Position numbers and translations under genes: made by a program
Notes under the pieces: generated by a model
Databases searched by the model: none
The model's input: the letters and a program-made list of their open reading frames with translations, nothing else
Told to the model about the DNA's origin: nothing
In this document: in pieces, positions 11,901-22,850 of the stretch
Position numbering within the stretch: the stretch's first letter is position 1
How the letters are laid out: every line of letters starts with the position of its first letter
Source of the DNA: Pogona vitticeps
Taxonomy: Eukaryota > Chordata > Lepidosauria > Squamata > Agamidae
DNA length: 64,000 nucleotides
Assembly (NCBI RefSeq): GCF_051106095.1
Contig: NC_135791.1
Span: 4,164,501-4,228,500 of the forward strand
Direction: 5' to 3'

Positions 11901-12204
11901 CTTCCATTTCCTATTTTGGTGCCAAGGGTGCCTGCTCGCCCGCCCTTCACCTGGTGAATTCCAGCCTGCACTGCTGGAATGAAGACATCAAAGTGGTAGC
12001 AGGGACAGCTCTCCTGCCATTCCCCCTATTTTGGGGTTTCAGGAGTTATATTGCCTGTTGTGAATGTGTGTTTGTGTGCTGTATTTTGATGATGATCATA
12101 ATGATGATTTCTCTTTCTTGTCCGTACTATTTCCTGCTGCTGAATTTCTAAGGGTGAAGAAAATGGTGAGGCAATGATAAGTGTGAACTTTGAATTACCA
12201 TTAG
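8902..12204. other. Spacer upstream of the L2 element
   Basis: No gene or complete repeat recognised. It includes a long A/T-run patch at about 9020-9090 and AT-rich sequence from 11220 to 11880. Confidence 0.5.
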
Positions 12205-14826
12205 TGCCTGCATAATGGTTTGGACAGAGACAGGAATGTGGGGAAGTGCAGAGGAGGAGGATTGTGCATGTTTGTTAGAGAGAGCTGGTGCACAAACTCA
12301 GAGATTATAACACGTCATAGCTCTTTGGAGCTGGAATATCTGTCTGTTAAATGCAGACCTTTTTACCTTCCACGGGAATTCAGCGTTGTAATTATTCTTG
12401 TTGTTTATATTCCGCCGGATGCAAATGCGGATTTGGCGCTGGGTCATCTGGGCGATGAAATTGGCAACTTGCAAAGTAAATTTCCGGATGCTGTATACAT
12501 TATTGCAGGAGACTTCAATCATGTAGATCTACGTGCAGTCCTCCCCAAATTCCATCAACATGTAAGGTGTGCTACTAGGGGGCTGAACACCTTAGATAAG
12601 GTCTACACGAATATTGCAAATGGATACAGGATATTACAATTGCCACACTTGGGCCAGTCTGACCATATGTCCCTGTTTTTAGCTCCGGAGTATATTCCTC
12701 TGAGAAAACAGTCAGGGCCAGTAGTCAAGACAGTGAAAAGCTGGCCGGAGGGAGCAATGGAGCAGTTAAAGGACTGTTTTGAACAAACGAATTGGGAAGT
12801 TTTTGACCATCCTGATCTGGAAGAACATACAGCTGCAGTGTTAGGGTATATGGCACACTGTATTGACACGGTCACAGTGGATAAACGTATCCGGGTTTAT
12901 CCCAATCAAAAACCTTGGATGACCGGGAAGGTTAGACGCCTGTTGTATGCTAGAAATAAGGCTTTTAAGTCTGGAGATGATCTAGACTACAGTGCAGCAA
13001 GAACGAACTTGAGGAGAGGCATTAAGCAAGCTAAGGCCGAATACAAGAGGAGAATTGAAGACTGCTTTCTCAGCAATAACATGAGGCAAGTTTGGCAGGG
13101 GGTTCAACAACTAACAAACTACAAAGCAAAAAAGGTTTCCTCGGGCGGAGGCGTGGAGGTGGCTGAGGAGTTGAACAACTTTTTTGCTCGATTCGAGATC
13201 GATCAAACTGAAACTGTTCGTTTGCCATCATTTACTCAGCAGAGTCCCCCCTTCATTGTGAATGAGCAGGATGTGAGACAGACTATGAAGGTGGTTAACT
13301 CCAGAAAAGCAGCTGGACCCGACTTAATTCCTGGTCGGGTGGTAAAAGACTGTGCTGATCAGCTAGCCGGGATATGGACTATAATTTTTAATCGATCCCT
13401 GACACTATGCACAGTTCCCGTCTGTCTCAAGGCTTCCGTCATCGTTCCACTGCCTAAAAAGTTGCCTACAAACAGTCCGAATGACTACAGGCCGGTGGCA
13501 CTAACTTCAATCTTAATGAAGTGCTTTGAGCAGTTAGTTCGGAAATATATTATCTCCTGCCTTCCTGATTCCTTTGATGGGCTTCAGTTTGCTTATAAAG
13601 AAAATAGATCAACCGAGGATGCGATCAATACTGTGCTTTATATGGCTTTATCCCACTTGGAAACACAAGGGAATTATGTAAGAATGCTGTTCGCGGACTT
13701 TAGCTCTGCTTTTAACACCATTATACCCCACAGATTAATAGACAAACTTAAAGATCTTGACTTTCCAGATTCTATCTGTCTGTGGATTTGGGATTTTTTA
13801 ACAAATCGTCCACAAAGGGTTAAACTGAATGACTACATCTCTACTGACAAGATACTCAGCACTGGCACTCCACAAGGCTGTGTCCTTAGTCCACTACTGT
13901 TCTCCATTTATTCATCAGATTGCACCAATAACCATCCCAGTAATAGGATTATCAAATTTGCAGATGATACTACACTAGTAGGACTTATCTCTGGCGATGA
14001 TGAGTCTGCGTATCGGGACGAGGTATTACAGCTATCCCGCTGGTGCAAAAAAAATAATCTTTTATTTAACATCCAAAAAACCAAGGAATTCATAGTGGAC
14101 TATAGGAAAAAAAGAGCAGACATTCAGCCACTGTATATAGATGAAGTTTGTGTGGAACAGGTGGTTGAATGTAAGTTTCTTGGGACTATCATAACAAATG
14201 ACCTGACTTGGAGTGCAAACACCGCTGCGTTAATCAGGAAGGCACAACAACGGTTGTATTTTCTAAGGATTCTTAGAAAGCAAAAATTGACTGAGAGTTT
14301 GTTAATCACCTTCTATCGGAGTTCAATTGAGAGTATATTATCCTACTGTCTCTGTGTATGGTTCACGAGCTGCACAGTGGCAGAGAAAAAGGCAATTCAA
14401 GGGGTGATCAAGACGGCCCAAAACATCATTGGCTGTTCACTCCCCTCTTTGGAAGAATTGTATAAGAACAGATGTAAGAGGAAGATATCTAACATACTGA
14501 AAGACTCCTCTCATCCGGGATATCAGCTCTTTAAACTATTACCATCAGGAAGGAGATTCAGGGTATTGAAAGCAAGGACAAGCAGATTCAAGAACAGTTT
14601 TTACCCAAGTGCAGTATTGAGTTTAAATGCGGGGCCATAAGTTTTTGGTGGACTTTTTAATTGCTGAGAGAAAACGGGGTATCTATATTTGGATGGTGAA
14701 AGTTGTGTATATTTTAACTTTTTTTTTGTAGTGTTGTCCAGTTTTACCTTGGGGAAGAGCACCTCATTTCGTTGCACCCACTTGTGAGCGCAATGACAAA
14801 TAAATTTCTTATGTCTTATGTCTTAT
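12205..14826 (+). mobile_element. L2-clade LINE, 5' truncated, ORF2 open
   Basis: This is a non-LTR retrotransposon of the CR1 superfamily, L2/Rex1 group. It begins abruptly inside the endonuclease domain, so about half of that domain and everything before it is missing. After the stop at 14638-14640 comes a roughly 185-base 3' UTR that ends in the L2-type signature ATTTCGTTGCACC, then AATGACAAATAAATTTC, then two and a half copies of a 7-base TTATGTC repeat. 5' truncation with a short tandem 3' tail is typical of target-primed reverse transcription. The uninterrupted 806 codons suggest a fairly recent insertion. The assignment within L2, Rex1 and close relatives is from motif memory. Confidence 0.88.
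12220..14640 (+). CDS. LINE ORF2 protein: partial endonuclease plus reverse transcriptase
   Basis: An open frame of 806 codons encodes the C-terminal part of an apurinic-type endonuclease followed by a complete-looking reverse transcriptase. The remaining endonuclease motifs are RGGGLCMFV (11-19), GDFNH (97-101) and SDH (147-149); the N-terminal catalytic Asn and Glu motifs are absent. Reverse-transcriptase motifs follow in order: NDYRPVALTS (421-430), FADFSSAFNT (491-500), TGTPQGCVLSP (548-558) and the active-site FADD (580-583). The C-terminal region has the family block CVWFTSCTVAEKKAIQ. The frame opens on a TTG, not an ATG, with a stop at 12202-12204 just upstream, so this is a truncated frame and not a gene with its own start. 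It is unlikely to be self-mobile without the missing endonuclease half. Confidence 0.85.
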   Translation: MDRDRNVGKCRGGGLCMFVRESWCTNSEIITRHSSLELEYLSVKCRPFYLPREFSVVIILVVYIPPDANADLALGHLGDEIGNLQSKFPDAVYIIAGDFNHVDLRAVLPKFHQHVRCATRGLNTLDKVYTNIANGYRILQLPHLGQSDHMSLFLAPEYIPLRKQSGPVVKTVKSWPEGAMEQLKDCFEQTNWEVFDHPDLEEHTAAVLGYMAHCIDTVTVDKRIRVYPNQKPWMTGKVRRLLYARNKAFKSGDDLDYSAARTNLRRGIKQAKAEYKRRIEDCFLSNNMRQVWQGVQQLTNYKAKKVSSGGGVEVAEELNNFFARFEIDQTETVRLPSFTQQSPPFIVNEQDVRQTMKVVNSRKAAGPDLIPGRVVKDCADQLAGIWTIIFNRSLTLCTVPVCLKASVIVPLPKKLPTNSPNDYRPVALTSILMKCFEQLVRKYIISCLPDSFDGLQFAYKENRSTEDAINTVLYMALSHLETQGNYVRMLFADFSSAFNTIIPHRLIDKLKDLDFPDSICLWIWDFLTNRPQRVKLNDYISTDKILSTGTPQGCVLSPLLFSIYSSDCTNNHPSNRIIKFADDTTLVGLISGDDESAYRDEVLQLSRWCKKNNLLFNIQKTKEFIVDYRKKRADIQPLYIDEVCVEQVVECKFLGTIITNDLTWSANTAALIRKAQQRLYFLRILRKQKLTESLLITFYRSSIESILSYCLCVWFTSCTVAEKKAIQGVIKTAQNIIGCSLPSLEELYKNRCKRKISNILKDSSHPGYQLFKLLPSGRRFRVLKARTSRFKNSFYPSAVLSLNAGP

Positions 14827-16224
14827 AAGTCTGTGAATGTGTGATTTTTCTTTCTCATGTATGGCTGTTGCCCACTTTTGGAGTGAATGATTGTCTGTTG
14901 CCTTGCCCCTGCCTTTTTTAAAAAAAACTAGTTTTGTGCAAAACCAGTTCAAAAACCAGAGTTCTCTGGGGCTTAATTGGCTGTAGTGCCAGAAACCCGA
15001 ATCAGAAAACAAAAGAGAAAGAACCCAAAAGTTTTGGGTACTTTGAGGTTTACCAAAGGACCTCAACCCGAAAGAACACAAAACTGAAAGAAGACCCACC
15101 CCCCAAATGACCCCCTGAAATGAAAGCAATCCAAATGTTTTTCCTCTGCAGATCCCCAATACCTATGTTAGCTTATGGTACCTTCAAGTGGAATTTGATG
15201 GTGACCGTTTTTGGAAACATCTGAAGGTGGTATGAGTTAGAAGTCCATGAACATTTGGCCCAAGTTAACACTTGTTGCTATTAAAGGCGCTGCAAGATAC
15301 TTGGCTTTTATCAGTTACCATCATTGTTGACATCTGCTAAACAAACATACAAAATGTTTACTCAGAGGTAAACCTACAACATGCAGTGACATTTCCTCCC
15401 CAGTTACTAAGGCTTGGTCAGCAAAGTACAGGATTGCCATGTAAACCCGTCATCTTCATTGGTTTGAGAGAAAGCACTATAAATACATGGAAGAGGAAAT
15501 GCTTTGCATGAGAGGATTGAGGTTCATCCTCTGTAATCTCCAGGCAGGGCTGGAAAGGACGACAGTCTGAAATCTTGGAGATCCACCGCTTGTTAGTCTA
15601 GACAACACTGATGAATGGGGTGAACCCGTGGCTAGATAAACCAACAACCTGACTCAGCATAAGGATGATTCTGTATGTGCCTTTCAAATGTATTGGCCTA
15701 TCGTTCTCTCGCATAGCAGCTTCCAAGTTTATTCCCAGCACCTCCAGATATACAGCTAAGATATATACCTGTTCCAGAAATCCAAGAGACCTACTGCCAG
15801 TGTAGAGAACATTAATCAAGATGGAACCATGGTCAGGCTCAATAAAACCACTTTCCTTCCTCTTTCACCTTCTGTTGTTTGTGGAAAAATGGTCATATAT
15901 ATTTTTCTTGTTTCTAAAAAAAATAAAGATGCCAGGGAGTCTTGGTACAAGACAGACAATCATTTATCCTTTGAGAAAGCCTTTTTGATGACTGAGGCCT
16001 CTTCCAGATGAAGTTTTATATTGTGATTTGTTCTACTGGTGTCTTCACACAGACGGTCCTCCTATATTACCAAATTATTCTCCCGGGTTTCTGGGCTTTT
16101 TGAACAAGAGTGAAATAAAGGTGGTTTATTATTATTATTTTTGTCTCACTCCCCTTCAAGAGGATGTGAGATGGAAATGTCCCCCACCACACCTGGGCAT
16201 GAAATATTCTACCCAATTTGATTT
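14827..16224. other. Spacer, no gene seen
   Basis: 14930-15120 is rich in AACCC/GGGTT-type short inverted pieces and may be a decayed repeat; otherwise nothing is recognised. Confidence 0.45.
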
Positions 16225-16520
16225 TATCTGAACATGCTGACAGTTCCAAAGCTAAGGTGGTCATATATGATCGTGCACTGCAATGCACTTCCAATAGCTC
16301 AGATGCTATTGGACCAGTGCATCTGTGTCAGTCCCCTCTTAGAATCTCATCCCATACCTTCTTTCATTGTCCAAAATATGCAATAACTAGATCCTTCAGT
16401 AAATGGGTATCAGAATATTCAACCTTCTTGGCTACCTCAAGATGAAGATGCCTCTTGAGCAGTTGTTGGGCAAATTTCTGTTCTAACGTATTTTTAAACT
16501 CTAAAACGCGACATGGTGTA
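16225..16520 (+). mobile_element. Possible LINE relic, ORF2 C-terminal region
   Basis: One frame contains SHTFFHCPKYAITRSFSKWV, resembling the ETVEHFLLHCPRY-type motif near the end of many LINE ORF2 proteins. A neighbouring frame then gives LPQDEDAS-like text. Only weak similarity is visible and the copy is heavily decayed. Confidence 0.35.
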
Positions 16521-17848
16521 TGGCGGATAGGGCACTAAACCTAAATAAACTTGAAACTTTTTGTCTCACTTCACCGGTGGCAGGAATATGGTCCCGAGAA
16601 TGTCTGTGTGAATGCATGATGAGGAGAAGGAGGCAACGATTTATGCAGTTGAGAGAAGCACGCATGAACTACACTGAACAACAGCGCTGGACAACTGGGC
16701 AAGGCATGTATAGCAGATGTCCAGTGATGAAATGGAGAAGCGTTTCAGTTCTAGACTGCTCACCATCAGGATATAACTCCCAGGAAATCTCCCATCTGTC
16801 AACAAGGAACAGAAAAAGGAAGTAAAAGATGGAGATACAAATGCTCTGTCTGGACTTGCTCCAGGAAAGTAAGAAAGTAGGTCAGCACGATGCAGCTTCC
16901 CAAAATGTCAAAGGTTGCGCAGGTTCATAACGAGAGGTGGTTGAAGGGAAATGTGCCACCTAATTAACAGCAGTTGCCCCATCACTAACACTTAATTAAG
17001 TGGTGGAGGACGTCACAGCAGGGTGTGGTGGATTTACCATCGCTTGCAGGTTTCAGCCACACATGAAGCGATAGCTGCGTTTTGGCTCCACAAGACAACC
17101 GAGACTCAGACAAGAAATGACCTGATGGAACTTAAACTCCAAATATTGGGCAAGACCTGAGTGAATGATGACGACGTCTTCTGCCTCGTTTCACACTCAG
17201 GCTCTTTCTTCTTTACTAAGAAGTAGAAGCAAAATGAAGAAAGGAAGGCTGTAGGTCATTGGTAGAACATAGGGTGAAAGAGTTTGCTTTCTATCCAGGA
17301 GGTCCCAGGATCACAACATCCCCTGATATTGCTTAGAAAGAGTCCCTTGAAAATCCTGGACCATTGAGGCCAGACAATTGTCAATTAGAGCCTAGGAAGT
17401 TTTGGGCTGCTAAATGTTTTGGACTTCAACTCCAAGAGCCCTCAACCATCATGGCCAACAGAAAGGAATTCTATGTGTTGTGTTCCAAAAATCAGATGAG
17501 CCAAAGCCTCCCTACGCTTTGGGTAGACAAAACTCAGCTAGAGGGATCAACGGTCAGTCATGATATAAGGAGGCTTCCTACATTCTTAACATGTGATTGT
17601 TGAGAACCAACATAAATGTCTTCTTTATGCCCAAGATCAGAGTTTGGAGGAGCTGCTTTTGTGGACAATAGGAATCTGAAGGTTCTGGGAACTGTAGTCC
17701 TTATAAACAACAAATAGTTTTGAACCCTGACCTAGGTGATGCTTGAACACCTCATTGCAAAGCAACCTGGGCTCAATCTGTCATGCAGCTTAAAGTGCTT
17801 TGTGGTGGGCAGCCAAGAATCCGAGGAACCTTCTAACGATCAACTGCT
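16521..17848. other. Spacer, no gene seen
   Basis: At 17390-17460 a short piece with TTTTGGACTTCAACTCCAAG resembles the arm of a hAT-like MITE. Nothing else is recognised. Confidence 0.45.
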
Positions 17849-17968
17849 GGATAGCTCAGTAATATGAAGGTTGAGAGTTCAGTTCCCCACTGTGCCTCTT
17901 TGACAGGGGCTAGACCTGATGATCCGTAGGGCCCCTTCCACCTCTGCAGTGCTAAGATGATGATTTTG
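17849..17968 (+). mobile_element. SINE-I: tRNA-headed SINE
   Basis: It starts AACTGCTGGATAGCTCAGTA and has the B-box-like GAGAGTTCAGTTCCCCACTG. The family body follows: TTTGACAGGGGCTAGACCTG, ATGATCCGTAGGGCCCCTTC, CTGCAGTGCTAAGATGATGA. SINE-I and SINE-II share a similar head but have different bodies and tails. Confidence 0.75.
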
Positions 17969-18561
17969 CTTGGCCATTTCCTTATCTCAAGTGAACATGC
18001 ATTTTTCAATGCATGAATCACAGTGCTGAATTGAGCCAGACGTCCACCCCAGCACTGCCTCGCCCTTCATCGGTCAAATGTTTTCAAGTGTTTTTATTCA
18101 TATCTTGGCAAAATGTTCTCCTTGGTGACCATATCAGTGGCTGGAGAGCTTTGAAAACTCATCAGGCCAAACAACCATACTGGAAGATGCTTTATCACTG
18201 GAGAGAACCAAATGGGACAGGGTGCTATGGTATTTTATTGTGCTGAGCACCTTTTGAAATTTTAACATTCAATTCTCAGGGGTCTTTAACATCCTCTCGC
18301 CAGTCCAGATATAAACAGATGCATATTCAAGATGACAACTGCATAAAGAACATTTAGAGGTACATAAAAACAGTATCCAACCCATTTCTTTATAAGAAAA
18401 CCTGCTTATTTGAAACTAAATTGGACGCAATATTTCTTTGTTCCTTCGTTTCTTTAGTTCTAAGCAAGACACAGCATGTTTACCAATAGACAATTTAGAT
18501 GGATTTTAACTGGAGGAAAAAAAAACAGAACAACTGGACATGGCTATTTAACAATTTTCCT

Positions 18562-18567
18562 TTTATT
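18562..18567 (-). terminator. GJB5: Putative poly(A) signal of the connexin gene
   Basis: AATAAA on the minus strand, about 640 bases past the connexin stop, is followed within some 25 bases by a T-rich and GT-containing tract. It is the first canonical signal I find downstream of the stop. If used, the 3' UTR includes the CR1 fragment at 18952-19026. Confidence 0.45.
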
Positions 18568-18951
18568 TCCAAGAGTAACAATGTTTATCTAGTCCAGATA
18601 GCACCATTCACAAGGAGCAGCAGGCTTTCTGAATCCCCATGATCTGCAATGAGATGCAAACAAACTTGTGGGAAAATAAAAGCGAGCAGGAGAGAGGTGG
18701 GGAGGAAATCCCAAAACTGCCCCCTGTAAACCGATTTGTTCAGTCGCCATAGGAAGCTAACCAAATGTTCCGAGGGGTGGACAGAAAACCGCACAGAAAG
18801 AAAAGGTAATATCCTGGCAGAGGAAGTGACTGCCTGGCTGTAAATCCTAAGTATGAGCAAAGAGTCCACGCGATCACACTTTGTTGAGGTCCCACTCACG
18901 GTGTCCTTAAATTAAATATGGGCCCTGGGAAACCCTAAAACCTGAGATATT

Positions 18952-19026
18952 CACAGAATCATAGAAGACCTGAGTTGGAAGGGGCCTATAAGGCCATTGA
19001 GTCCAACCCCCAGCTCAATGCCTTAA
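18952..19026 (-). mobile_element. CR1 LINE 3' end
   Basis: Read on the plus strand it starts ACAGAATCATAGAAG, then GAGTTGGAAGGGGCC and GAGTCCAACCCCC, which is the reverse complement of the CR1 3' terminus. It lies between the connexin stop and its likely poly(A) signal, so it is probably part of the 3' UTR. Confidence 0.75.
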
Positions 19027-19204
19027 TGGCTGACATAGGTCACTAGAGCCAGGGTGAAACACTGGACTAGTAATCTGTTTTCCCTGCTGATTTACCCCCT
19101 TTCCATCCCATTCACATCCTCCCTGTAGCAGATACAAGGTGTTGACAGGGGATGAAGGTCATTCTGATCCTGCCTTACAGCCTCTGTCCACCCCATTGGA
19201 GAAG

Positions 19205-20050
19205 CTACCCTAGCTTTTCCTGCTTGGATGGCTCTGGTTCATCACATTCAGTGACATTGATGAGGGGTGAGGTGTATGGCTTGTAATCTGTCCCTCGGAA
19301 GACCTGAGGACCCACTTCAACTCTGTCCTGTTTGCTGAGAGGGTCTTTTCTGAGGGAGAATACCTCACCGTCATGTCTACTGTGACTTTCGCTTCTGACC
19401 TGAAGGTTCTCCTTACACCTCTTTCCAACAAGGTAGAAGGCTTCGGCGAGGCTTAGGAGAATGCAGATACAGGCTGTTATGATCATGAAAAGGGTAAACA
19501 TGTTCTTCTCCGTTGGCCTAGCGATGTAGCAGTCAACCATGTTCGGACAAGGGGGCAGGCCGCATTTCACCAGAGTGGGGAGCCTGTAGTCTGGGTACAC
19601 TCGGTAGAAGATGTAGAGGAAAATAATGTCCACGAAAGCTTTGGTAAGGAGACTGATGAAATAGGTCCACCATAAGCCCCCACGCTTCTTGCCTGGGGGA
19701 TAGCGTGGCCTAGCATCGTGGCCAACTTTCTCCAAATGTTTCCTCAGCTTGGCCTCCCGGTAGGCGACGTGCATGACAACCATCAAAGAAGGACAAGTCA
19801 CAAGGATGAGTTGCAAAGCCCAGAGACGGATGTGGGAGATGGGGAAGTAGAGATCGTAGCAGACATTGGGGCAGCCGGGCTGCTGTGTGTTGCAGTCAAA
19901 GTCCTTGGAGTCATCTCCCCAGACCTTCTCAGCAGCCACTAAGTAGACCAGCAACCGGAAGATGAAGACTACGGAGAGCCAGATACGTCCAAAGGCGGTG
20001 GAGTATTTGTTCACTCCACCCAGGAGGTCTTCAAAGCCAGACCAGTTCAT
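19205..20050 (-). CDS. GJB5: Beta-type connexin, closest to GJB5 (Cx31.1)
   Basis: This encodes a 281-residue gap-junction subunit; six such proteins form a hemichannel in the plasma membrane that docks with one on the next cell. The N-terminus [18 protein letters not shown] is the connexin pore helix. Four membrane spans fall near residues 21-41, 75-95, 127-148 and 186-206. The two extracellular loops carry the docking cysteines: C53, C60, C64 (spacing C-x6-C-x3-C) and C163, C168, C174 (C-x4-C-x5-C). The cytoplasmic loop has the group motif [11 protein letters not shown], and the tail (207-281) is diverged. MNWS at the start, EKNMFTLFM before span 4 and VGKRCKE after it fit GJB5 or GJB4 better than GJB3; GJB5 is preferred on the N-terminus. 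The frame is whole in one exon, as is usual for connexins. The start has A at -3. No other connexin is visible in the window. Family certain; exact paralogue inferred. Confidence 0.94.
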   Translation of the reverse strand: MNWSGFEDLLGGVNKYSTAFGRIWLSVVFIFRLLVYLVAAEKVWGDDSKDFDCNTQQPGCPNVCYDLYFPISHIRLWALQLILVTCPSLMVVMHVAYREAKLRKHLEKVGHDARPRYPPGKKRGGLWWTYFISLLTKAFVDIIFLYIFYRVYPDYRLPTLVKCGLPPCPNMVDCYIARPTEKNMFTLFMIITACICILLSLAEAFYLVGKRCKENLQVRSESHSRHDGEVFSLRKDPLSKQDRVEVGPQVFRGTDYKPYTSPLINVTECDEPEPSKQEKLG

Positions 20051-20078
20051 GGTTTCTGGTTTCTTCTCTTAAACGGTT

Positions 20079-20080
20079 CT
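20079..20080 (-). other. GJB5: Putative 3' splice site of the connexin coding exon
   Basis: On the minus strand a pyrimidine-rich run ending in CTTTCCAG lies 28 bases upstream of the ATG. Connexin genes usually have a short 5'-UTR exon, an intron and then one exon with the whole coding region, so this AG is a plausible acceptor. The upstream exon cannot be placed from sequence alone. Confidence 0.45.
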
Positions 20081-20995
20081 GGAAAGACATCAACAGGAAA
20101 TTGTAACTCAGGCTTTCTTATGTACTAGCTGGAGGTCGAGAAAGTTGTATGGCAGCACATCCGAAGGCTAAAAACTAATCTTACTGTATCTAAAACAGAT
20201 AGAACAATACGATGTAGTTTTTCAAAAACATCTCATTTCTAGAGCTCTAAAACAGATAGTCCCCTTACCCCATCAAAATGCTTGCTTTAACTGGCTTTCT
20301 CTTAAGTGGCAGTCATGTGAATGGCTACCAAAATTCATCAGCACGACTTTTAAGGATGATTGGAGTGCCCCCCCAAAATAAATAGCCTGGGAGAACTGCA
20401 AATTCATGATTCCCACCTCCTGATTGAAATTTTCCTGGGTAGGATGTCCCTGTGCAGACACAAAGTAGAAATGATCAATCTATCAAAGAACTAGGAAACC
20501 TGGGCAGGGATTCAAATTTTGTGCAGAGTTTTCTAAACCATCCACCAGTCCTGCTTTGTCACGATGGCTCTCACCCAGACAACTGCCTGTGTAGGATTAA
20601 ACCTGGCAACAGGCCTATGCCGAGACCAGGAAATAGCCTACGTACATTTCTTAATTATGTATGTGTGTGTGTATAAAAGATTCTGGAAAGTGATCCTAGA
20701 CAGGAAGAGAGTGGTTGTTGCAAATTCGCAAGACTTTCCTCATTTATTTCCTCCTTGAGATCTTGAGGCATCATATGTCATGAAATCGTGATAACTGTTG
20801 GGATAAACAGAAGTATGAAAATACAGGTGAGCCCGTAGATAGAGACATCTGTCTCAGTGGGTTGAATCCCAGCTCTTCTCTGGAAGTAATCTACTGATGT
20901 CGTTGATGACAAGTGATCTATCATTGCTACCACCTCTGACTTTCTATGTCCAAGCATGTCTCCCAAACTGTAGTCTAACACTCCGTCCAGAAGAC
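20081..20995. other. Region upstream of the connexin coding exon
   Basis: This should hold intron sequence and possibly the 5'-UTR exon and promoter of the connexin gene, but I cannot point to a convincing exon, TATA box or CpG island. Confidence 0.4.
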
Positions 20996-21114
20996 CAGTG
21001 GTTCCCAACCTTAGGTCCCTAGACGTTCTTGGACTGCAAGTCCCAGGTGCCTTCACCACTAGCCATGGTGGCAAAGTCCAAGAACATCTGGGGACCTAAG
21101 GTTGGGGACCACTG
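20996..21114. mobile_element. hAT-like palindromic MITE
   Basis: CAGTGGTTCCCAACCTTAGG at the left pairs with CCTAAGGTTGGGGACCACTG at the right, with the same internal TTCTTGGACT/AGTCCAAGAA arms as the copy at 61075. Flanking 8-mers CAGAAGAC and CACTGGAC agree only at 5 of 8, so the duplication has decayed. Confidence 0.82.
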
Positions 21115-22612
21115 CACTGGACCACACTGGCTCTTAACTAGACATCAACAGATGCAATTTAATGCAACTTGATATTCTCTTATGCCTTCTATGATGATGA
21201 TGCACGCCTGTTTTTGTTTTGGTGATGCAGAGGAGGCTATCTCTACATCTACCGTCCAGAACCCCAGTCTTGCTACTCTTCTTTTTCAGCTCTCTGTTTG
21301 ATTTCTCTGGGTAAAATGGAAGAAGAAGAGACAGCGTAACAGCCTTGAGCTGCTTTGCCTTCTGTGTTTTTTTTTTAATCCCCAGCACTTGTGTAGGCTG
21401 GGCCCAAAGAGAGGGGGCAAGCTCATGGCCTACAGAGCAGGACCCATGAAGAGCAAGTGTGTCTACGAAAGGTAGGCCTCCCCCCCCCAATCTTCCAAGA
21501 GCTGCTTGCCCTGTCTTTTCTCAATGGCCAATGACAAAAAAAATCCACAGCTGGTTTTAACCAATGCATGCCTAGCCATGGAGAAAGGACTAGAAACATG
21601 GGCAGCCTTTAGAGTTTCCAATGGTTAGTGCTGCATTTCTGGAGAGACAGGTCTTCCCTGAAGAATTGCAGTGGACAACTCTTGTTCTTTGAAGTTGCCA
21701 AGGCACGTCCCCACTGGAGAAGATGCACTGCAGTTAGTAGGGGGAAAAAAGAAGGCCTTTAGGTGGAATGGGGGGTTCAACTGGGACATGACAGGAGCCT
21801 TTGAAAAGCCAGACGGGGAGAAGCAACCGAAGGCTAATTAGGGTTTAGAAGAGCATCGCTGAGCTGTCTGAAGCTCCCTTCTCCCCTCAAGGATCTCTGC
21901 AAGCAAAGCAAAGAGCAGGCGAGGCTGCAGCGAAAACAGCATTCATTGCAGAAATGCCAGAAGCCTTCGGGAAAGACGCAAAGGTGATTCATCTTTAATC
22001 TGGATAACCAGCCAAGATTTACTAATTCATTGCAGACCAAGCACTAAGAACTAAAAACAAGAATTTCCATGTTGGCTCACATGGGGTTTCCACCTCATCC
22101 AGAAAGTTGATTCCAACCACAGGTGACTTTGTGGTCTTAGATCCTCTCAAAGTAGACATAAATGCCACGAAGCATATGCAGACCTCTCGTTTATGAATTT
22201 TTCTAATCCTCCCCCCCACACCTTTTAATTGCAAGTCTTGGGAAACAAGTGGCAAACTATCTTTGCATCCTGAACACACCTTCATAATTGTGTCTGCTTT
22301 CGGAAACTAGGCAGGGTGAGTCCCGATCTTTTCTTGACTGGAGGACCACCAAGTAAGTGGTTTTATCCAGGTAAGGCTAGGTAACCGTTCTTCCTGAAAT
22401 GCTTAAATGCTTCTGGTAGAAGCCAGAGTGGACAATACGAGGTTTGATGGAGCAAACGTCTGACTCATAGACAAGGCATTGACTGTGGGTGCAGTCCAAG
22501 ACCCGAGCCACACATTCACTCGTTTTGTGTTGTTCATGACTTACTGCGGAGGACCTGCAGAGATTCCAGTAAGAAATTCAAGAAGATGAAATCATAAGAC
22601 ACGTCAAAATGG
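21115..22612. other. Spacer, no gene seen
   Basis: Mixed unique-looking sequence; no exon, RNA gene or recognised repeat. Confidence 0.45.
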
Positions 22613-22630
22613 AAAAAAGATGGTCATTGC

Positions 22631-22850
22631 GTTTGGGCCCAGAAAAAAAGACAGGACTTTAGGGCAAAACTTTATATTTTATGTACTCAGTGCTCACCAG
22701 AAACCAACTGGAGAAATCCGAGATCCGAAAGATGTTTGGAATCTCGGTCCGAAAGGAGGGGGCTTATTTTAGTTTAGAGGGCTTCTGTTGTAGTTGTTGA
22801 TGGTTTGAGTTATTAATTTGTTTGTTCTGTAGTTTTGTTAAATAATAATA
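22631..22850 (+). mobile_element. Unclassified retroposed insert with 18-bp duplication
   Basis: Eighteen bases, AAAAAAGATGGTCATTGC (22613-22630) and AAAAAAGATGGTCACTGC (22851-22868), flank a 220-base insert with a single mismatch. The insert ends in an A-rich AATAATAATA run joined to the second repeat, as expected of target-primed retroposition by a LINE. Its body does not match any repeat I know, nor any coding sequence I can read. Confidence 0.65.

Noticed and set aside
12220-12222. Genuine start codon of a host gene at the head of the 806-codon frame
   Set aside because: The codon is TTG, a stop lies 15 bases upstream, and the protein begins mid-domain, so it is a truncated LINE frame.
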